NCBI GenBank assembly: GCA_036924285.1
Contig: JAYKYS010000001.1
Coordinates: 35,215,501 to 35,279,500 of the forward strand
Source of the DNA: Asterella californica
Lineage: Eukaryota; Streptophyta; Marchantiopsida; Marchantiales; Aytoniaceae
Reading direction: 5' to 3'
Length of the DNA: 64,000 nucleotides
The notes beneath the pieces were generated by a model. The model made no database searches, was not told the DNA's origin, and saw only the letters and a program-made list of their open reading frames with translations. Of the stretch, positions 10,774 through 23,201 are shown piece by piece (the stretch's first letter is position 1; each line of letters opens with the position of its first letter). A program made the position numbers and the translations under genes.

Positions 10774-12145
10774 TGTCGGAGTGTAATCCGTCTACCTAGG
10801 AATGCGTCGGGCTTCTGGCTGTGGTTGTTTACTTAAGAGGTTGGCTTTCAGGTCACAATAGGGCTATAATCACTCATACAGATGTGTAAGATCTAGTAAT
10901 ATGCTCAGAAAGCGAAATTCAGGTCTAGCTGGCAGTAATAGGATCCGGCGATGAACTTTGACACTCACGGAGAAGAAAACTATGAAGGTTTAGACTTCTA
11001 AACTTCCCCTATATGCAAATGAGGTACTACTGAACTCACACACGAAGTTTCAGCCTGAGATCAAATTCTGACACGGAGATATGGACAGAAGAGTTCTGAG
11101 CAAGAAAACTACGGCAATTTCTGGTACCTAGCTGGCTATTCCGACCTATATCAGAAGATTGGCTCGATCAATTTCAAATATTCTTACAGGATTTGGAGTC
11201 TACAGGATGCTGAACACCCCTGTGAAGTTGGGACTCCTGAATGTACACAGAACTCCAGATCTCCTCCTCTGAAGTCGCTGCTCTAGATTAAGAGCTTTTC
11301 AGACCCCCTCAGCTTCAGCGGCCGCCCTGAATTACTCAGTCACTCAATCGATGCGAAACTTTTTGGGAAATCGTAGCCCTGCTGGCAGAGAACACAACCT
11401 CGAAGTTTTGAAGCAATTTCCTCAAATCTGCTGCAAGTGACACTGAAAACCCTAAATCCAACAAAAGTTATTCAATTCTAGCACAATTCGAACTTCAATT
11501 GGTCATAACTTCGTCTTTATTGCATCAAATCGATCGAAAATTTCACTGGAAGTGCTTGGCATGACGAGCCCTCTCTCCCTGTGCTCTCAGATTTCGAAGA
11601 TCTCTCACCAAATGCTTGAACTCCACTCTAGAGCTCTGTTTCTAAATTTAGAGTTTAACAAAAGACAAAAACAGACCAATGGGAGTTCATAGCTCCACTT
11701 GGTTGTCCTTTAGTACCCTAAACCACGTGGCAACTTAGTTTTACTCATAGGCTACCACGTCAAGCTCTCTAGAGTGCCAGCGTAAAACTTAAACTTCCTA
11801 AAACGACACGCAGCCCCGAAAAATAACTTAAATCAGCTAGAAAGCGTGCATGGGCGACAAGTAAGTACAACCCATGAGCTCAAACCCCTATCAGCATGGA
11901 AACTCTAAGTTATGTACACTGAACGTCATAGACGAGTAAGAAGTCACTTGCACAAGCGCACAAATGCTTGAACAAGATAACTAGCATACTATCAGCCTAC
12001 TAGGACTCAAAATAGTGTTAACACCGTATGCAAAGATGTCAAACATATATATAAAGGACTAGAAGTAATATGAGCTAACTTCTAGAACTACTAAACCTAA
12101 GCGTCGGAGTAGAAGTCAAGCATGTAGCCGCCAAATAGCACGACA
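10774..12145 (-). mobile_element. 5' LTR of gypsy element A
   Basis: 1372 bp; the element reads leftward, so this LTR carries the promoter. A TATATATA run (about 12045-12054) lies only some 95 bases from the U3 end, so if it is the TATA box U3 is very short and R/U5 very long. Confidence 0.95.
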
Positions 12146-15100
12146 TCGTGAAGTTTGTCGAGCGTCCACTCCATTCACGTAGAACTATTGCAGCGGAGTG
12201 TCTAGACGAGCCTCTTTCAAGAGGTCGTTTACCTCTAGGTCACTTGACCGGGAGACGAGTCCGTCTGAGAAAGAAGAGACAGTTGTGCACCTTGAATCTA
12301 GTTCGAGTCAGACGACGAGATTGAGGAGATTTCAACTGACGAATCCGAAGTTAATGACGATAATACTTTGAACGTCGTTCGGAGTCAGAATTATCTCCGG
12401 AGAGAGTTGTACTAGGGCTGATGACAGCTGCAAAACAATTTACAACACCTAACATCAAGTTGTCTGGATGAGCTACAAAAGGTGCATCATTTTAATTCTC
12501 TCTCAGTCCTTCAAGTTTATCATTTTGTTGGTGGTTCTAGAATCATGAACTGCGAAGAAAACCACTGGTCTGTATGCACATATATATTAAATTATATGTG
12601 AATATTTTCTTTCTTCCGGATTTGGAAGAGGTGAATATATGCACGTGTTCCTCACTCATTGGCTAGCTCCCTGTTAAACACTCATCTAAAAAATGATTTT
12701 TTGTCAAGTAAGAAGCGGATTTGGCCGCGAGGCAATATTTTGTAGTCCTCATTTTTGTCGTGGTGCTTTCTGCAGCCGGAAGCTGCTACCTTTGCACAAA
12801 ACTGAACCCTCCCGGCAGGAAGATTCGACCCCATGGGGCGGATGGTGCAGTGGGGATGGTAGTGGGATGTTTTACTTGAGGTGAATTTCATAAAGCCTGG
12901 CGAATTACCGTTCCAAAATAGAAATTAATGAAGTTAGTATACAGTAGACGATAAACTATGTTATCTGTAAAGATGTCTGGGGACTTTAAGTTTTTGTCAT
13001 GTATTCATGTTTAAAAGGAAATTCTAGGTTATGAACGTCTTATCTTATTGTCGGCAGCAAAAATGAGTGCTGAGATGAGTGGTGATGGAGTATTGGTTCG
13101 TGCAAATGATTAGATTGGACGTCAGGGACAACGCAGGTATGACTTTCAATCATTTCTAGGACCAGCTTTACAAACATCGATAGGAACTTGGGCGTAATGA
13201 TTAGCAGCTATATTAGTAAAACTAGTAACCCAATTATGGCATTATCTCCAGCTCCGAGCATGACATGATTGCACCAGAAGCTTGTGTTCTCAACTCTCAC
13301 CCAAGCCCTATCTTCCGTCTGCATCGAATGATAAAGATGCGCACATGCGAGGTTAATATGTATTTTCTTCGTTTCTACTTCGACCAGAGAACTTCAATAA
13401 TTTACAACCTTAGAGTTTGTATAATATTTCTGGACTTCCTTGCATAATCTCCTCCATCCATATACACGAGGTATAAATATTTCACCAAACCTTTCCGAAC
13501 GGAATGGTTTGGTCAAATATAAAACTTTTGTTTTTAGTTATTTTGATTTATGGTTGGTATACCGATTATGCTTTTATGGTTGGGAAACTTTGCGTTGGTT
13601 CACAATGCTTAAATATGTTTTCTCCATCGTCCCTGTTCTAAAATGCAAATTAGATCTCTTCACTTCCTTCCTCAGAGTCTGCTTATAGTTCCTACGTTGT
13701 TTCTAAATAGTAACTCTAGTCAGTTCTGGTTAAAACAGCGTTGTTTCTTTGAAACGTTCTCCGTGCAGTTTCTATACTCTCTAAATTATTCTCTAAAATA
13801 GTTTAGTTTTTGAATTCTTTCCTTTCTTTACATCTGTATCAGAAAAAGCATCTGTTTAGCACCCAGGCATATTGAATTTCATGCATAACCAGTCAACTTC
13901 TTGAATTTTCGGATTCCTGCACGTGTCCTCTTCCTTCTCTACAGTAGAGAGCTCAGGTTGCATGCATATCATATACTCTTACTTACATCTTGTTTGAAAA
14001 CCAACTGTTTCTGCTTTCTCTTGGGAGGATTTACTTATAGTCGACATGACCTTTTAATATAGTTACAGTACATTTAACTCAACAACTCAGCAAAGTTTAA
14101 AGATGAAATGTGCAAGGAGTGTTATAGATTGTAAACTGAAGGAAGAACACATACTCTGCTCATATTCTACTGAAATCGAGCGTAAATTATGCGTTTAACA
14201 TAAGAAGAACAAAATTCTAAAGAAGAAAAAGAAATCACAAAAAGTTATTATACCTCCCAAGTGAATAATGATTACGTTTTTGACCTTGGTGAAGTCAAGT
14301 CACCGTTTTCCCTTGGAGTCCTCGGAAATACTCTTCTGAAAAGGAAGTCCCACTTACTTCACAATAATAGAGGAAAGACATAAGTAAACAATAAGACTGA
14401 AAGAAGCGTAAAGTACCCTGTTAATAGCTCTCTCTCTCTCTCACTTGGTTAATCACTAGATACTTGTAGTGAGTCCCGTCTTTAGGACGTTTTTGGTCCT
14501 ACAGGCTACAACAGGTCAGTCCTTTACCTTTGACCAGCCGTAATAGTTTCGCGTAGTACGCCTCCACGGTAGGGAGGAAAACGCCGTAAATATTCGAACT
14601 TATTTTCCCTCTTGCATCATGCAGTTTGCGTCTATGACGGGTTCAGGATACATGCGTAACGTTAACGCCGACCCTTGTATTGCCCCTGCAGGATTATCCT
14701 AGTTCTGCATATTTTCACCCATCTCACTCATTATGTCACTGGAGAGGCTGTGTCAATTATGATCAAGTATCTTCCAAGTCTGCCCAGGCTGTGAGGGCAG
14801 ACTTGGAAGAGAATCAGTAACAAGGAGGCATGCATTGTGGTGTCAGGAATTCGACGTTCTCTACGTGGGAATAAAGGAAGGAACTAAAATAAACGACAGG
14901 GCAAACTCACGTCTTCAGATACTACGACTCAGAACAAACTGGACGCAGTGCCACTGATCGTTAACAGTCTTCATAAGAGTTTGGTATAACACAGCTTCTT
15001 CAACGAGCCATTTCGGTACATGCATTCTGGGCTTGTACTCTGTCGACATCTACTTCACAGCTGGGAATGTGTACGCCAGAGAACAGCAAAACTCAAAGAT

Positions 15101-16764
15101 GGATAAAGTTCTCGAAAAACCTGCAATTTCAGGCAAGAGAGTGGCTAATCAGACAAATACAGAAGAAGCTGCCATGAAGACTTTTTGTATAGAAAAACTA
15201 TTATACTTTCTCCGCTTCCTACAATGCTATATGCGGATCTTACATATTTGTTGATGTGGATGACCCAAGAAGGCCTTTCACATGAACAACTCTTGGACCT
15301 ATATCACAAAGTGGTCCTTCTATCTTCACTATATCAAGTACTTAGTGACATGAATGTGGAACAAATCAGATGGTGTCCATTTTCAGTGCTCAGCTACCTA
15401 TAGGTAGTCTATTTTCTGATAAACAAAACATTCACAGCTGCAATTGATGACTACTTGGTCGAACTTCACTTTACAATTTAACGGTGACTCTACTTTGTCA
15501 AGGTGATAATTTTCACCAGGTCTGCAAGACCATGTATAACGCCTACGACATTATACATTTGGTTCCTAATTGCAGAAGTATCTGTACGAATACTTGCTTT
15601 GGGTGGCTCGATCTGGCGAAACTCCATGTAAAGACCCTTAACTCTCTTGATTACTGTTGTACGTACATCCGACGTCGAAAGTTGCTATGGGCCAACTCGA
15701 GTACATTAAGGTTGAGCGAGCATCATCCAGTGGTCCGCAGTGTTTAAAGTGGTGCCTACGATTGATAGACCACATGTCAACCGAACATTTTGACGACACT
15801 CAGTTCTAGTTCGTTCGAACGGCCATGATGATCACGAAAAGGTTTTCTTTCAGTTTTCCGCCCTACCAGTAGTTATGCATGTGAGCCAACTCGGATGAAA
15901 CTACCAACCACGAGTTAAAATATATCGACGAACGGCCGTCATAGACATAAAGCGTCAATATGGACAATCATGACGGCAACGGGAACTCAAGGGGAAGCTG
16001 TAGTAGCTATAATTTCCGTTTCTGTGAAATGCGGTTGTAAAGCACTAAATCAGATCTGACTCAGTGCTTGTTAATTGGATATCCAATTTGAAAGACCTTT
16101 AGAGTCAAGGTTATTACAGAAAATTCTTTTATTATAAGAGTTGTTAAGGTTATACGCATCTTCACCATGCAATATAATCTGAATATATCTTTTTAAACCA
16201 GTTTGCTCAACTCAAGTTGAATGAGGTTTACGTACATTAAGAGCAGATTGTGGTACAGAAGCTGCAGGGAGGAAAACGAGACGAGAATTCGAAGGAGGAT
16301 CTAGAAAACGTACAAGGGTCTTAAATAATTGAGGAGGAAACAGATCCAGAAGTCGGACCTAAGGTCCTAAGGTCCTAAGCTAGCACGAGTTGCAAAAACG
16401 ACAGAAATCCTTGTCGACTGCTGATCGTCAGGGACAGGACAAGGCGAACAGGTGGACAGTTGTTGCTAGGCAATTGACATCGATAATGAACGGACGACTC
16501 TTCTTTGCATGGTACTTCCATGTGCTCGTGGACCATTGGCGAAGAAAGACTGCACTACTGCAGTACAGACCGACCAAACAAGACGCAGAAAGTACGAGGA
16601 TCGTAATGTCTCGCCAGTTCTGCAGGAGCAGTTCCAGCTCATTTCCAGAATCTGTGGACCTAGAAGAAGTACAGTAACTGTACATGTAAGGAAGATAGCA
16701 TACGCCTGCTCATTCATATATAGGAGGCTGCATGCCTAGGTTCAAGGCTGCAAATTGAGAATTT
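12146..16764. other. Gene-poor stretch between element A and the hypothetical gene
   Basis: No coding region can be supported. An acidic open stretch ending in TAG at 12413-12415 (ESDDEIEEIS...) has no start and no recognised domain. AT-rich spacer continues to about 14450, a short CT run lies near 14430, and a strong hairpin sits at 14771-14809. Several overlapping frames of 75-95 codons occur at 16390-16740 on both strands, but none stands out as real. Confidence 0.5.
14771..14809. repeat. Perfect 15-bp inverted repeat, 9-nt loop
   Basis: CTTCCAAGTCTGCCC (14771-14785) and GGGCAGACTTGGAAG (14795-14809) are exact reverse complements around AGGCTGTGA. It is too short for a typical plant miRNA precursor and has no U run for a Pol III terminator. 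Confidence 0.9.
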
Positions 16765-16828
16765 CAAGAGACTCAAGACGCACAGCTCTAGACGGGAACA
16801 ACTCCTGGCTGAGTCCTTGAGTCTCTTG
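16765..16828. repeat. Perfect 13-bp inverted repeat just upstream of an ATG
   Basis: CAAGAGACTCAAG (16765-16777) pairs exactly with CTTGAGTCTCTTG (16816-16828) across a 38-nt loop. The ATG of the possible gene at 16849 lies 20 bases further on, so in a transcript the hairpin would lie in the 5' leader. Confidence 0.85.
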
Positions 16829-16848
16829 ACCTTCATATTTGCGCAAGC

Positions 16849-18093
16849 ATGGCATCGTCGCAGACGTCGTACCACGACATCTACGTGAATGAGTTCGATA
16901 TGGTGCGTATCCGATTTTTTCGTCAGAATAGCCCATGGACTTCAAGTCCAGTCCTCAGCGTTCTGGTTGTCATTGCTCTCAGTACGTTTGTTGCATTTTA
17001 CATGCAAGCTCGTTCGTTAACTCGGACATTGAGACCCACCGTGTCGGGAGTCCCTACTCGCTTGCCTGCCACCATAGTCTGGGGCCTGTTTTCGTTGCAG
17101 TACTCTCAACTCTCCCAGTACGTGCAGGCGGAGAGAGCTCACCTGCACGGTCTTGCCAGTACTTGCCTCTACTGCAGTGGTAGTCAAGTATTTCCCGGAC
17201 TTCCATATGTGAGCATGAGACTGGAGTTGGCGAATCGATATCTTCCACAACAGTTCGTTACTAGTTACAGAGCTAAGAAGCATCAGTTAAGCAGGTCTTC
17301 ACAGAGTCTCTCTCAAATCGATAAACTCTCAGCGTTTCTTGATCAACAGGTATGTATGTACAGCGGGACCCGCCGCCCGAGGATTCTCAGTTACATATAT
17401 ATGGAGCTTATTTAATACTCTAAACAGCTACGGGCTCGTAACGTCTCCAGCTTGAGTACTTGTGAAGCATTTTGTCCTCCTTTTGTGAAATGGTTCCTGA
17501 ACTTCGCGATTCTCCTCGTGACCACCTGCAAATAGAGAGTAATCGGGCATGAAAATTGTTACGTCCGATAGCCTACTCTGACTGACGTCGTAGTGATGTC
17601 TACATGCAACAGTTAACGAACAGTATACTGAGTGTAACGAATACCTTTGCTCCTGGAATTCTCCTCCTTAGAAAGAGTCTGACGTTCAGTTGAACCCAGA
17701 GTTCCAATACGGAAGGCTTTGATCTAATACATGCTGTCGTCATGATCCGGAGGAAAGGCTACAGAGTCGTTACAAAAGTGTTGTGTGTTATGTTGGTTGC
17801 AGCTCATTGTCCCAAATACGTTGAGAAGTGCAGTGGAACCCACAGCAGACGAAGTATCCCAGCAAGCAGACGATATGATCATGAGATATTCCCAGGGCAA
17901 GAGGACCACCGTATCATCAGGCCTAGGGAAAAGTTTGATTGGTGTGGAATCCTGCAGGCTACCACTTTGTCATGCGATGAAAAGCACCGATTCACCTAAC
18001 CGCGAATTCGTCGACCATATTCACCAGAATCCGATGACCCCGGAAAATATTGTGGTGGAAACCTTCAGTGTAAGAAGACGGAATGTTGCAGAG
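16849..18093 (+). CDS. Hypothetical two-exon protein with one membrane segment (tentative)
   Basis: Exon 1 would run from the ATG at 16849 to 17349 (167 codons, ending LDQQ) and stop at a good donor, CAG|GTATGT. An intron of 453 bases (17350-17802) would end TGTTGGTTGCAG. Exon 2 (17803-18093, 97 codons) continues in the same phase and ends GAG|GTACGA, where a second intron may begin; otherwise the frame runs on to a stop at about 18183. Residues about 32-51 (SSPVLSVLVVIALSTFVAFY) are hydrophobic enough to cross a membrane. I recognise no domain or family. The matching phases at both junctions are the main support; chance cannot be excluded. The terminal exon was not found. Confidence 0.3.
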
Positions 18094-18183
18094 GTACGAA
18101 CATATTCTTCGCTGTACTCAGAGCATTTTCGCTTCTTATTCTTATTACTGGCCTCGTGCTTCTCAAGAGATAGTAATTGTTGA

Positions 18184-19857
18184 AGTTTAGATTAGCATTT
18201 TACTCACTCCGGTGGGAGGGCCATCCATATCATGTCTTCCCACCGGCGTATCTTAACGACTTGTGTAACAAGTACATCTTTCTGCTTCAGTTCTGAATCA
18301 GTCTTCTCGTTATCAGAGAAGAAGCTGGCAGAAGTACGTCCGACTGTTCCAATACGTATATTCATGTGTTAAACGCAGATTCCTCAAATACAACCAAGCA
18401 GACAGCAGACTGCTCCAACTCGTTTGACGAACTATTGACAGGTCCTTGAGGTGCCAAACTTGAAATCTTCCCGCTTGAGGATATATTTTCATCTAAGGGG
18501 TGGAACCTGCAGACAATGCGTGGTCAGACAATTTGTCCACTAAGTATTTCCCGCAAGTCTAAGCTGAGGTTCCCGGGGTCTGAAAGCCATAAAGTCTAGT
18601 TTCGCAGCCAATATCGGTATTTGACCAAATGAACGATCGAAATTCAGATGCTGCAGTAGAATAACTTCTTAGGTTGAAGGATGTGCAGATCGAAATTCGT
18701 TGGAATAAGGTGGAGTGACTGTTACTACTGCCGATAGAACTTGGAGAACTGGATACGAGTGTTACCTATACTTTTCCTTCACAAAGTCAGTAAGGTGAGC
18801 GATGATTATGCGAGTTCGTTAGTTCTAGGAGCTCATGATCAAGACGAGAACCTACGTGAATACGTAGGTTCTCGTTCTACGTACAGAATAGAATCGAAAA
18901 TCCGGAACGTGTGGGCCAAAACAGATCTAGAGACAGGTCTTCATGCATCTTGTCACTTTTTAAATATAGTCCCATTTCTAATTTAAAAGTAGAATTGACC
19001 TGAGACTCACAGAGATTCATTGACAGTTGAGATCTAGATTGGAGTAAAGTGTATCTCGCAGAGATGACTAGACCCAACTTTATATAAAAATCTTTTCAGA
19101 GCTACAACGCACATGCAGTTCCAAAACTGCATTTCGTGCAGTTTTCGTCATTTTCGTTACTGAGAGAAGACTTCCGATCCAAGTTCAGTTTTTGCAGTTT
19201 TGATTAATTACAGAGTTTCTCAGTTTTGCAGTTTCGTGGCAATAAGCAACCGACGTGGAATTTACGTGAACAGCCGTCTCGCGAGTTTATGCTGCCACGC
19301 GTCTTACGTGTTAATCCTATCAAGTGGGTACTGGATCCTATGTTAAAATTTGGTTGAAAAAGTTATCATAGGTCTTATGATAATTTTCAAGGCTCAAATG
19401 GAATTCCAAACTGATTACGATAGGAATTTGGTGTTCCAATTTTTCTTTTTGGTCCCAATATAGCTATTCTTATTAACTCTGACTTTTACTTTTATTTTTA
19501 AATGTTACATGAATTGTTATGATAAGTTTAGAAACGAAAAAGTTTTGCTTTTCTTCTTGAAATTTTGATTTACCCTGAACCTTTGTAGTTTTTAAAGCTT
19601 CGTTTTTTAGTTGAAAAAGAGAAGAACAGAGATGGATGGAAATATCCCCGTCCAAATATGAACTCCTAAACATTTTCAACGTGAAATTTCAAATAAAGTA
19701 AAAACAATCACGAGTTGACAGGTCATCGGCAGACGGCTCTGTCGCAGTCTTTTGACACACATTGTTTTCTAACTTACATCTTTTCTCCTGATAACTTAGA
19801 ACATAGCTTATGTATAGAAAATGCGGTGACTTCAATCGGAGAATACAGATAACGAGA
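18184..19857. other. Spacer without recognisable genes
   Basis: Nothing coding can be supported. The stretch holds a perfect hairpin at 18844-18875, reiterated TGCAGTTTT-like words at 19120-19230, and AT-rich sequence beyond 19320. Confidence 0.5.
18844..18875. repeat. Perfect 14-bp inverted repeat, 4-nt loop
   Basis: ACGAGAACCTACGT (18844-18857) and ACGTAGGTTCTCGT (18862-18875) are exact reverse complements around GAAT. No related sequence was noticed elsewhere in the window. Confidence 0.9.
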
Positions 19858-19891
19858 CATTTTAACTGTAAAATTCAAGAGTTTACATTAT
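19858..19891. repeat. Left copy of 34-bp direct repeat
   Basis: The sequence CATTTTAACTGTAAAATTCA continues to 19891 and matches 22556-22589 at 32 of 34 positions in the same orientation. It contains TGTAAA and TTTACA as an internal inverted repeat (6-bp arms, 9-nt loop). Confidence 0.9.
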
Positions 19892-20253
19892 TCACATACT
19901 TCGTTGCATTATAGTTGCAGAGAGGTTCGAGTGATAAATTAATTTGTTCGCGCGTCGTATTTACGGGAGTCCACCAGTCGCCTGCGTCCGAAGGGGGTTC
20001 TTTATTAATTCTCGCACATTGTATTTTCTTCGAAGGGGTTCTTTCGTGCCCGAAGGGGGCAGTTTTTCAGTTTTTTAGTGGGCAAATTTAGATGAAAAAG
20101 GGTACGGTGACCCACATCACTTTATTTACGAAAAAACCAAGTACAATATTCTGGGGCAAACTGCTAAACTGTTACTTTCTATACACACTGGCTGACTGTC
20201 AATAAAACTCTGTAATACTCTGTCTACTCTACGCCTGCTAAGCCCCTTTCGTG

Positions 20254-21749
20254 TCATGTACTTCGATTCATAGCATCGACAAGGAGAATGTACTCGAGAA
20301 AGAGCTCTGTACTGAACATATCGTCTGTCTCTTCTAGCGGACTGTCACTGTCGCCGGTCACATCTTCCTGCTCAGGTACCGCTGAAAGCTCCACTCGGGT
20401 CTCAGGTTCCTCGCTGGCCGTGCCTGAGCTGTAGTACCTGCGTGAGCAATGAGGACAGCGATCACGGTCCCTAAAGAAGAAAATCTTATCAATATCGCCT
20501 GCGATAACGTCTTGGGGTCTGATGAACGAATTCCACAGGGAATCAGACCGGCTCTTCTGCATACCTGCCTGGGTCAGCCAACGGGGAGATGCTGTGTACT
20601 TGCCGAACGTCAGCATCGCTCGCAAACACCGAGGAAAGGTAGTGGAGAGGGGACTGCGGCTCTTGTACCTGTTGTATTGCAGAGCTCGTGGAAGGATGTT
20701 CAAGTATGTCAACTCGATCCGATTTCTCGGCCGCCCTCATGAGCATAAACAGCTCCTTGCCGTCTTGCACCATACTGTCACAAACATTTTTACTGACAGT
20801 CTAGTGATGCTCCTGGTCTTGGTCCTTGAGACAATAGCCAACCATGCCAACAAAGGTATGGATACCTTTGTTGGACAGCTGCTTTACACAAACCTCTGCA
20901 CAGAGTGGTCTCTCCCTGTCTCAACCTAACGCCTGGTAGATCCGCTTCTTTACCTGCACAGAGGACTTCGCATATATGCAGATGACACCCTGGAAGTGGA
21001 TATGAAGAAGCGATCCACCCCTCTCGATGAAAAATATGTCAGAGACACATTGCTTTTTCAGAAACTCACATATAAGAGGAAAATATGCAACATCGAGGTC
21101 AGCACTAGTTGTACAGACAGTGACAGAAACCTCTAGGCTGGGACGCCTAGCTCTTGCTTCCCGACGGAGAGACGTCGTTGACTTGGAGACAGAGAGAAAT
21201 GACGACACATCACAACACTGTCTTTGAGATCAACCTGTGTACATACGCAAGGATGACAATAAAAGCGAAAAACTCATGCACAGTAGACCTTAAAGAACAT
21301 CAGCACGACTAAAATATGCAGGATAAAAAAACATCCGGTACCGCCTGTCCTGCAAGTACAGGTAGAAGTTATCGACAGAATAGGAAAAAAAGTGAAATGG
21401 TCCAGCCAACGTCTGCAGTGGAACACGATGGACAACACAAGGATGACATGTTCTGCCTATCAGAACATAATCGAACTTCATCAAAAACTCCGGAGGGTCC
21501 TGCGAAAAGCCCAACTGCAGATAAATGTAAGTGCGCGTGCGCTGCATGAACCACTGATCGAACGAAAGCATAGGTGGTGCAGACCAATGGAAGAAAACGG
21601 GGACTACCGCCACTGACATCCAAGAACTCAAAATCCAAACCCGGATCGACAGTCTGCTCGACAGTGCTCACTTCTTCGCCATTGTCAAGCATATCGTCAA
21701 CTTCTTCACTCTCAACCACAGCCTCGCAATGCTCGCTAGCCTCAGACAT
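20254..21749 (-). pseudogene. HUH/YxxK endonuclease (replitron-type transposase), broken
   Basis: Four open pieces follow one another on the minus strand. The first (21749 onward) is an acidic N terminus. The second is 21631-21290. The third, 21208-20774, has ERGGSLLHIHFQGVI, with the metal-binding His-Ile-His at 20996-21004 and the Gln-Gly that follows in Rep-type HUH enzymes. After an in-frame TGA at 20921-20923 the same frame continues to GMVGYCLKDQ, giving a YxxK motif with the candidate catalytic Tyr at 20834-20836. The fourth, 20712-20254, carries a Trp/Leu-rich segment (SLWNSFIRPQDV) and CPHC near its end. Motif order and spacing fit a single-tyrosine HUH nickase that would cut and transfer single-stranded DNA. 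Several frame changes and stops show it is dead. The replitron name is from memory of that family; other Rep-like families remain possible. Confidence 0.6.
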
Positions 21750-22523
21750 TGCAGCAAACTACGAGAATAGTGATACAGCAGCAAAGTAAGAGAACAATGC
21801 AAAGAAAATCGACCTCGGGAGGATCGTCCGTCTGCACCGTCATCGCCAACACAAAAAGCAAAAGAAGTCATATCTGGTACGACGCCAGCACCCCAGCCTC
21901 CTGCATGTCACAGCCATTGGGTCTTGCCGACAAACCACGGAGCACAGCCACCACCGCATAGAGACGATCCAAAACTAGATCGATCCTGCAGAAACCGTGC
22001 ACTACAACAAAGAAAACCAGTTCCGTCCATGAAACCATTACCGGTCGAGAAACTGCACAGCACAGCCACGACCCCTCGCAGCAGTGACTCTCAACCAGGA
22101 GAGCGATCATCGAGAAACCGCACAGCAAAGCGAACAAGCGACGACAAACACACCACCTGCACGATGAAACAAACAGCAACAACATGCGCAACCGACTGAT
22201 GAACTCAACGCCCAACACAGCAAGACGATGAGCGAAATTATCAAGCCTACGAGCAACCAAAATGACCTAATTTCCATTGTTAGCTCTGAAACAGCCTCCG
22301 CCGCGAGCTCACCGAAAATAATAGAGGTTAACTCCATCTGCCGAACGACTAACCCCACAGCGTCCGATGGTCATCGTTTAGGTCACAAATAGTCTCCATC
22401 GCGAGTCCGCTGAAAAAATAATACGCCTTAACACCATCGACCGCTCATTTTTCAAAAATGACCTAATCCCTCCCTATCCGCGGCACACCAACTGAAAACG
22501 AGCCGCTCCTGCCGCTTGGCGTT

Positions 22524-22541
22524 ATCCGGCCCCGGCCGGAT
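22524..22541. repeat. GC-rich palindrome near the right end of the HUH element
   Basis: ATCCGGCC and GGCCGGAT flank CC, an exact 8-bp-arm palindrome. HUH transposons often have such hairpins close to an end; here it lies 14 bases from the right direct repeat. Confidence 0.85.
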
Positions 22542-22555
22542 GTTCGATTTGATAG

Positions 22556-22589
22556 CATATTAACTGTAAAGTTCAAGAGTTTACATTAT
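22556..22589. repeat. Right copy of 34-bp direct repeat
   Basis: It matches 19858-19891 with mismatches at two positions only, same orientation, 2.7 kb apart. Confidence 0.9.
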
Positions 22590-23201
22590 AATTAATAAGC
22601 ATCAGCAACCGCAGGCCACCATTTGACATGTAGACGAGAGGACTGTCACTCAGCAAGACGACCAAGTGCGCTGGCGGCAGCGGACACTGGTACTCTTTGG
22701 CCGACAGATGAACAGGAAGCGTACAAGACTAAAGTTTACCTCAAGAAAGTTAATACCTTAATTTGGATATTATTCTCTTACATGTACAAAGGTATAAAAG
22801 CATAATCTCAATATCTGAGCTATTATATGCATCATTAATGTATTACTTTTATCTAATTTCACTTGAAGCTCGTTCTCAAATCTCTCTTTTGATAGATAAA
22901 CTAAAAAGCTGCAAAAACATGAATATGAGTGCTGATGAGCTCACCTTACAGAAGTACAAAAACATGAGAAATTCAATATTAGTCAAAAGCATCCCCAACG
23001 GTTTTTTGCCGGACGAGCGTTGGAGGAAGGAGAAACTGAAATGCGGGTTGGCTCAAAGCCTTCGAGACCTTTAAGGTTGTAAAGATTCACTGGTCCGAGA
23101 ATGTACTCGCGTCATTTTTGACATCTCGCGTATGTCATATTTCTCGAGATCAAACTTCTGGACCTTCTCATCTCTTTAAGATATTGGTAATGGTATAAAT
23201 G
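22590..23201. other. Spacer, no recognised gene
   Basis: A frame from 22763 to 23074 (103 codons) is open and starts with ATG, but its composition is simply AT-rich and it shows no known motif. I do not call it a gene. Confidence 0.4.

Larger units (their letters stand above)
3478..12145 (-). mobile_element. Ty3/gypsy LTR retrotransposon A (full length, degenerate)
   Basis: Two LTRs of 1371 and 1372 bp (3478-4848 and 10774-12145) enclose a primer-binding site, gag-protease, pol and polypurine tract, all reading on the minus strand. I count about 20 differences between the LTRs (around 1.5 percent), so the insertion is older than element B. The LTR ends are TGTCGG and CGACA. The flanking bases CCGT (3474-3477) and TCGT (12146-12149) look like a 4-bp target duplication with one change. 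Stops, an 11-nt, a 2-nt and a 20-nt deletion break the genes, so the copy cannot be autonomous. The family is the same as element B at 34576-43282. Confidence 0.95.
19858..22589 (-). mobile_element. Replitron-like (HUH endonuclease) element remnant
   Basis: The minus strand encodes a degraded protein with a HUH motif and a YxxK motif (20254-21749). The coding part is bracketed by two direct copies of a 34-bp sequence (19858-19891 and 22556-22589, two mismatches), and a palindrome lies 14 bases inside the right copy. Replitrons are eukaryotic transposons with a single-tyrosine HUH enzyme. The element boundaries are inferred from the direct repeats and could be host sequence. Stops and frameshifts make it inactive. 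Confidence 0.55.

Noticed and set aside
12302..12415. Acidic open stretch similar in feel to the Harbinger transposase N terminus
   Set aside because: A stop precedes it directly, there is no start and no nuclease motif follows.
14771..14809. miRNA precursor
   Set aside because: Arms are only 15 bp, too short for a 20-22-nt duplex.
16390..16740. Overlapping frames of 75-95 codons on both strands
   Set aside because: None has motif support or splice context, and all cannot be real at once.
22763..23074. 103-codon plus-strand frame
   Set aside because: AT-rich composition alone explains it; no motif or context.
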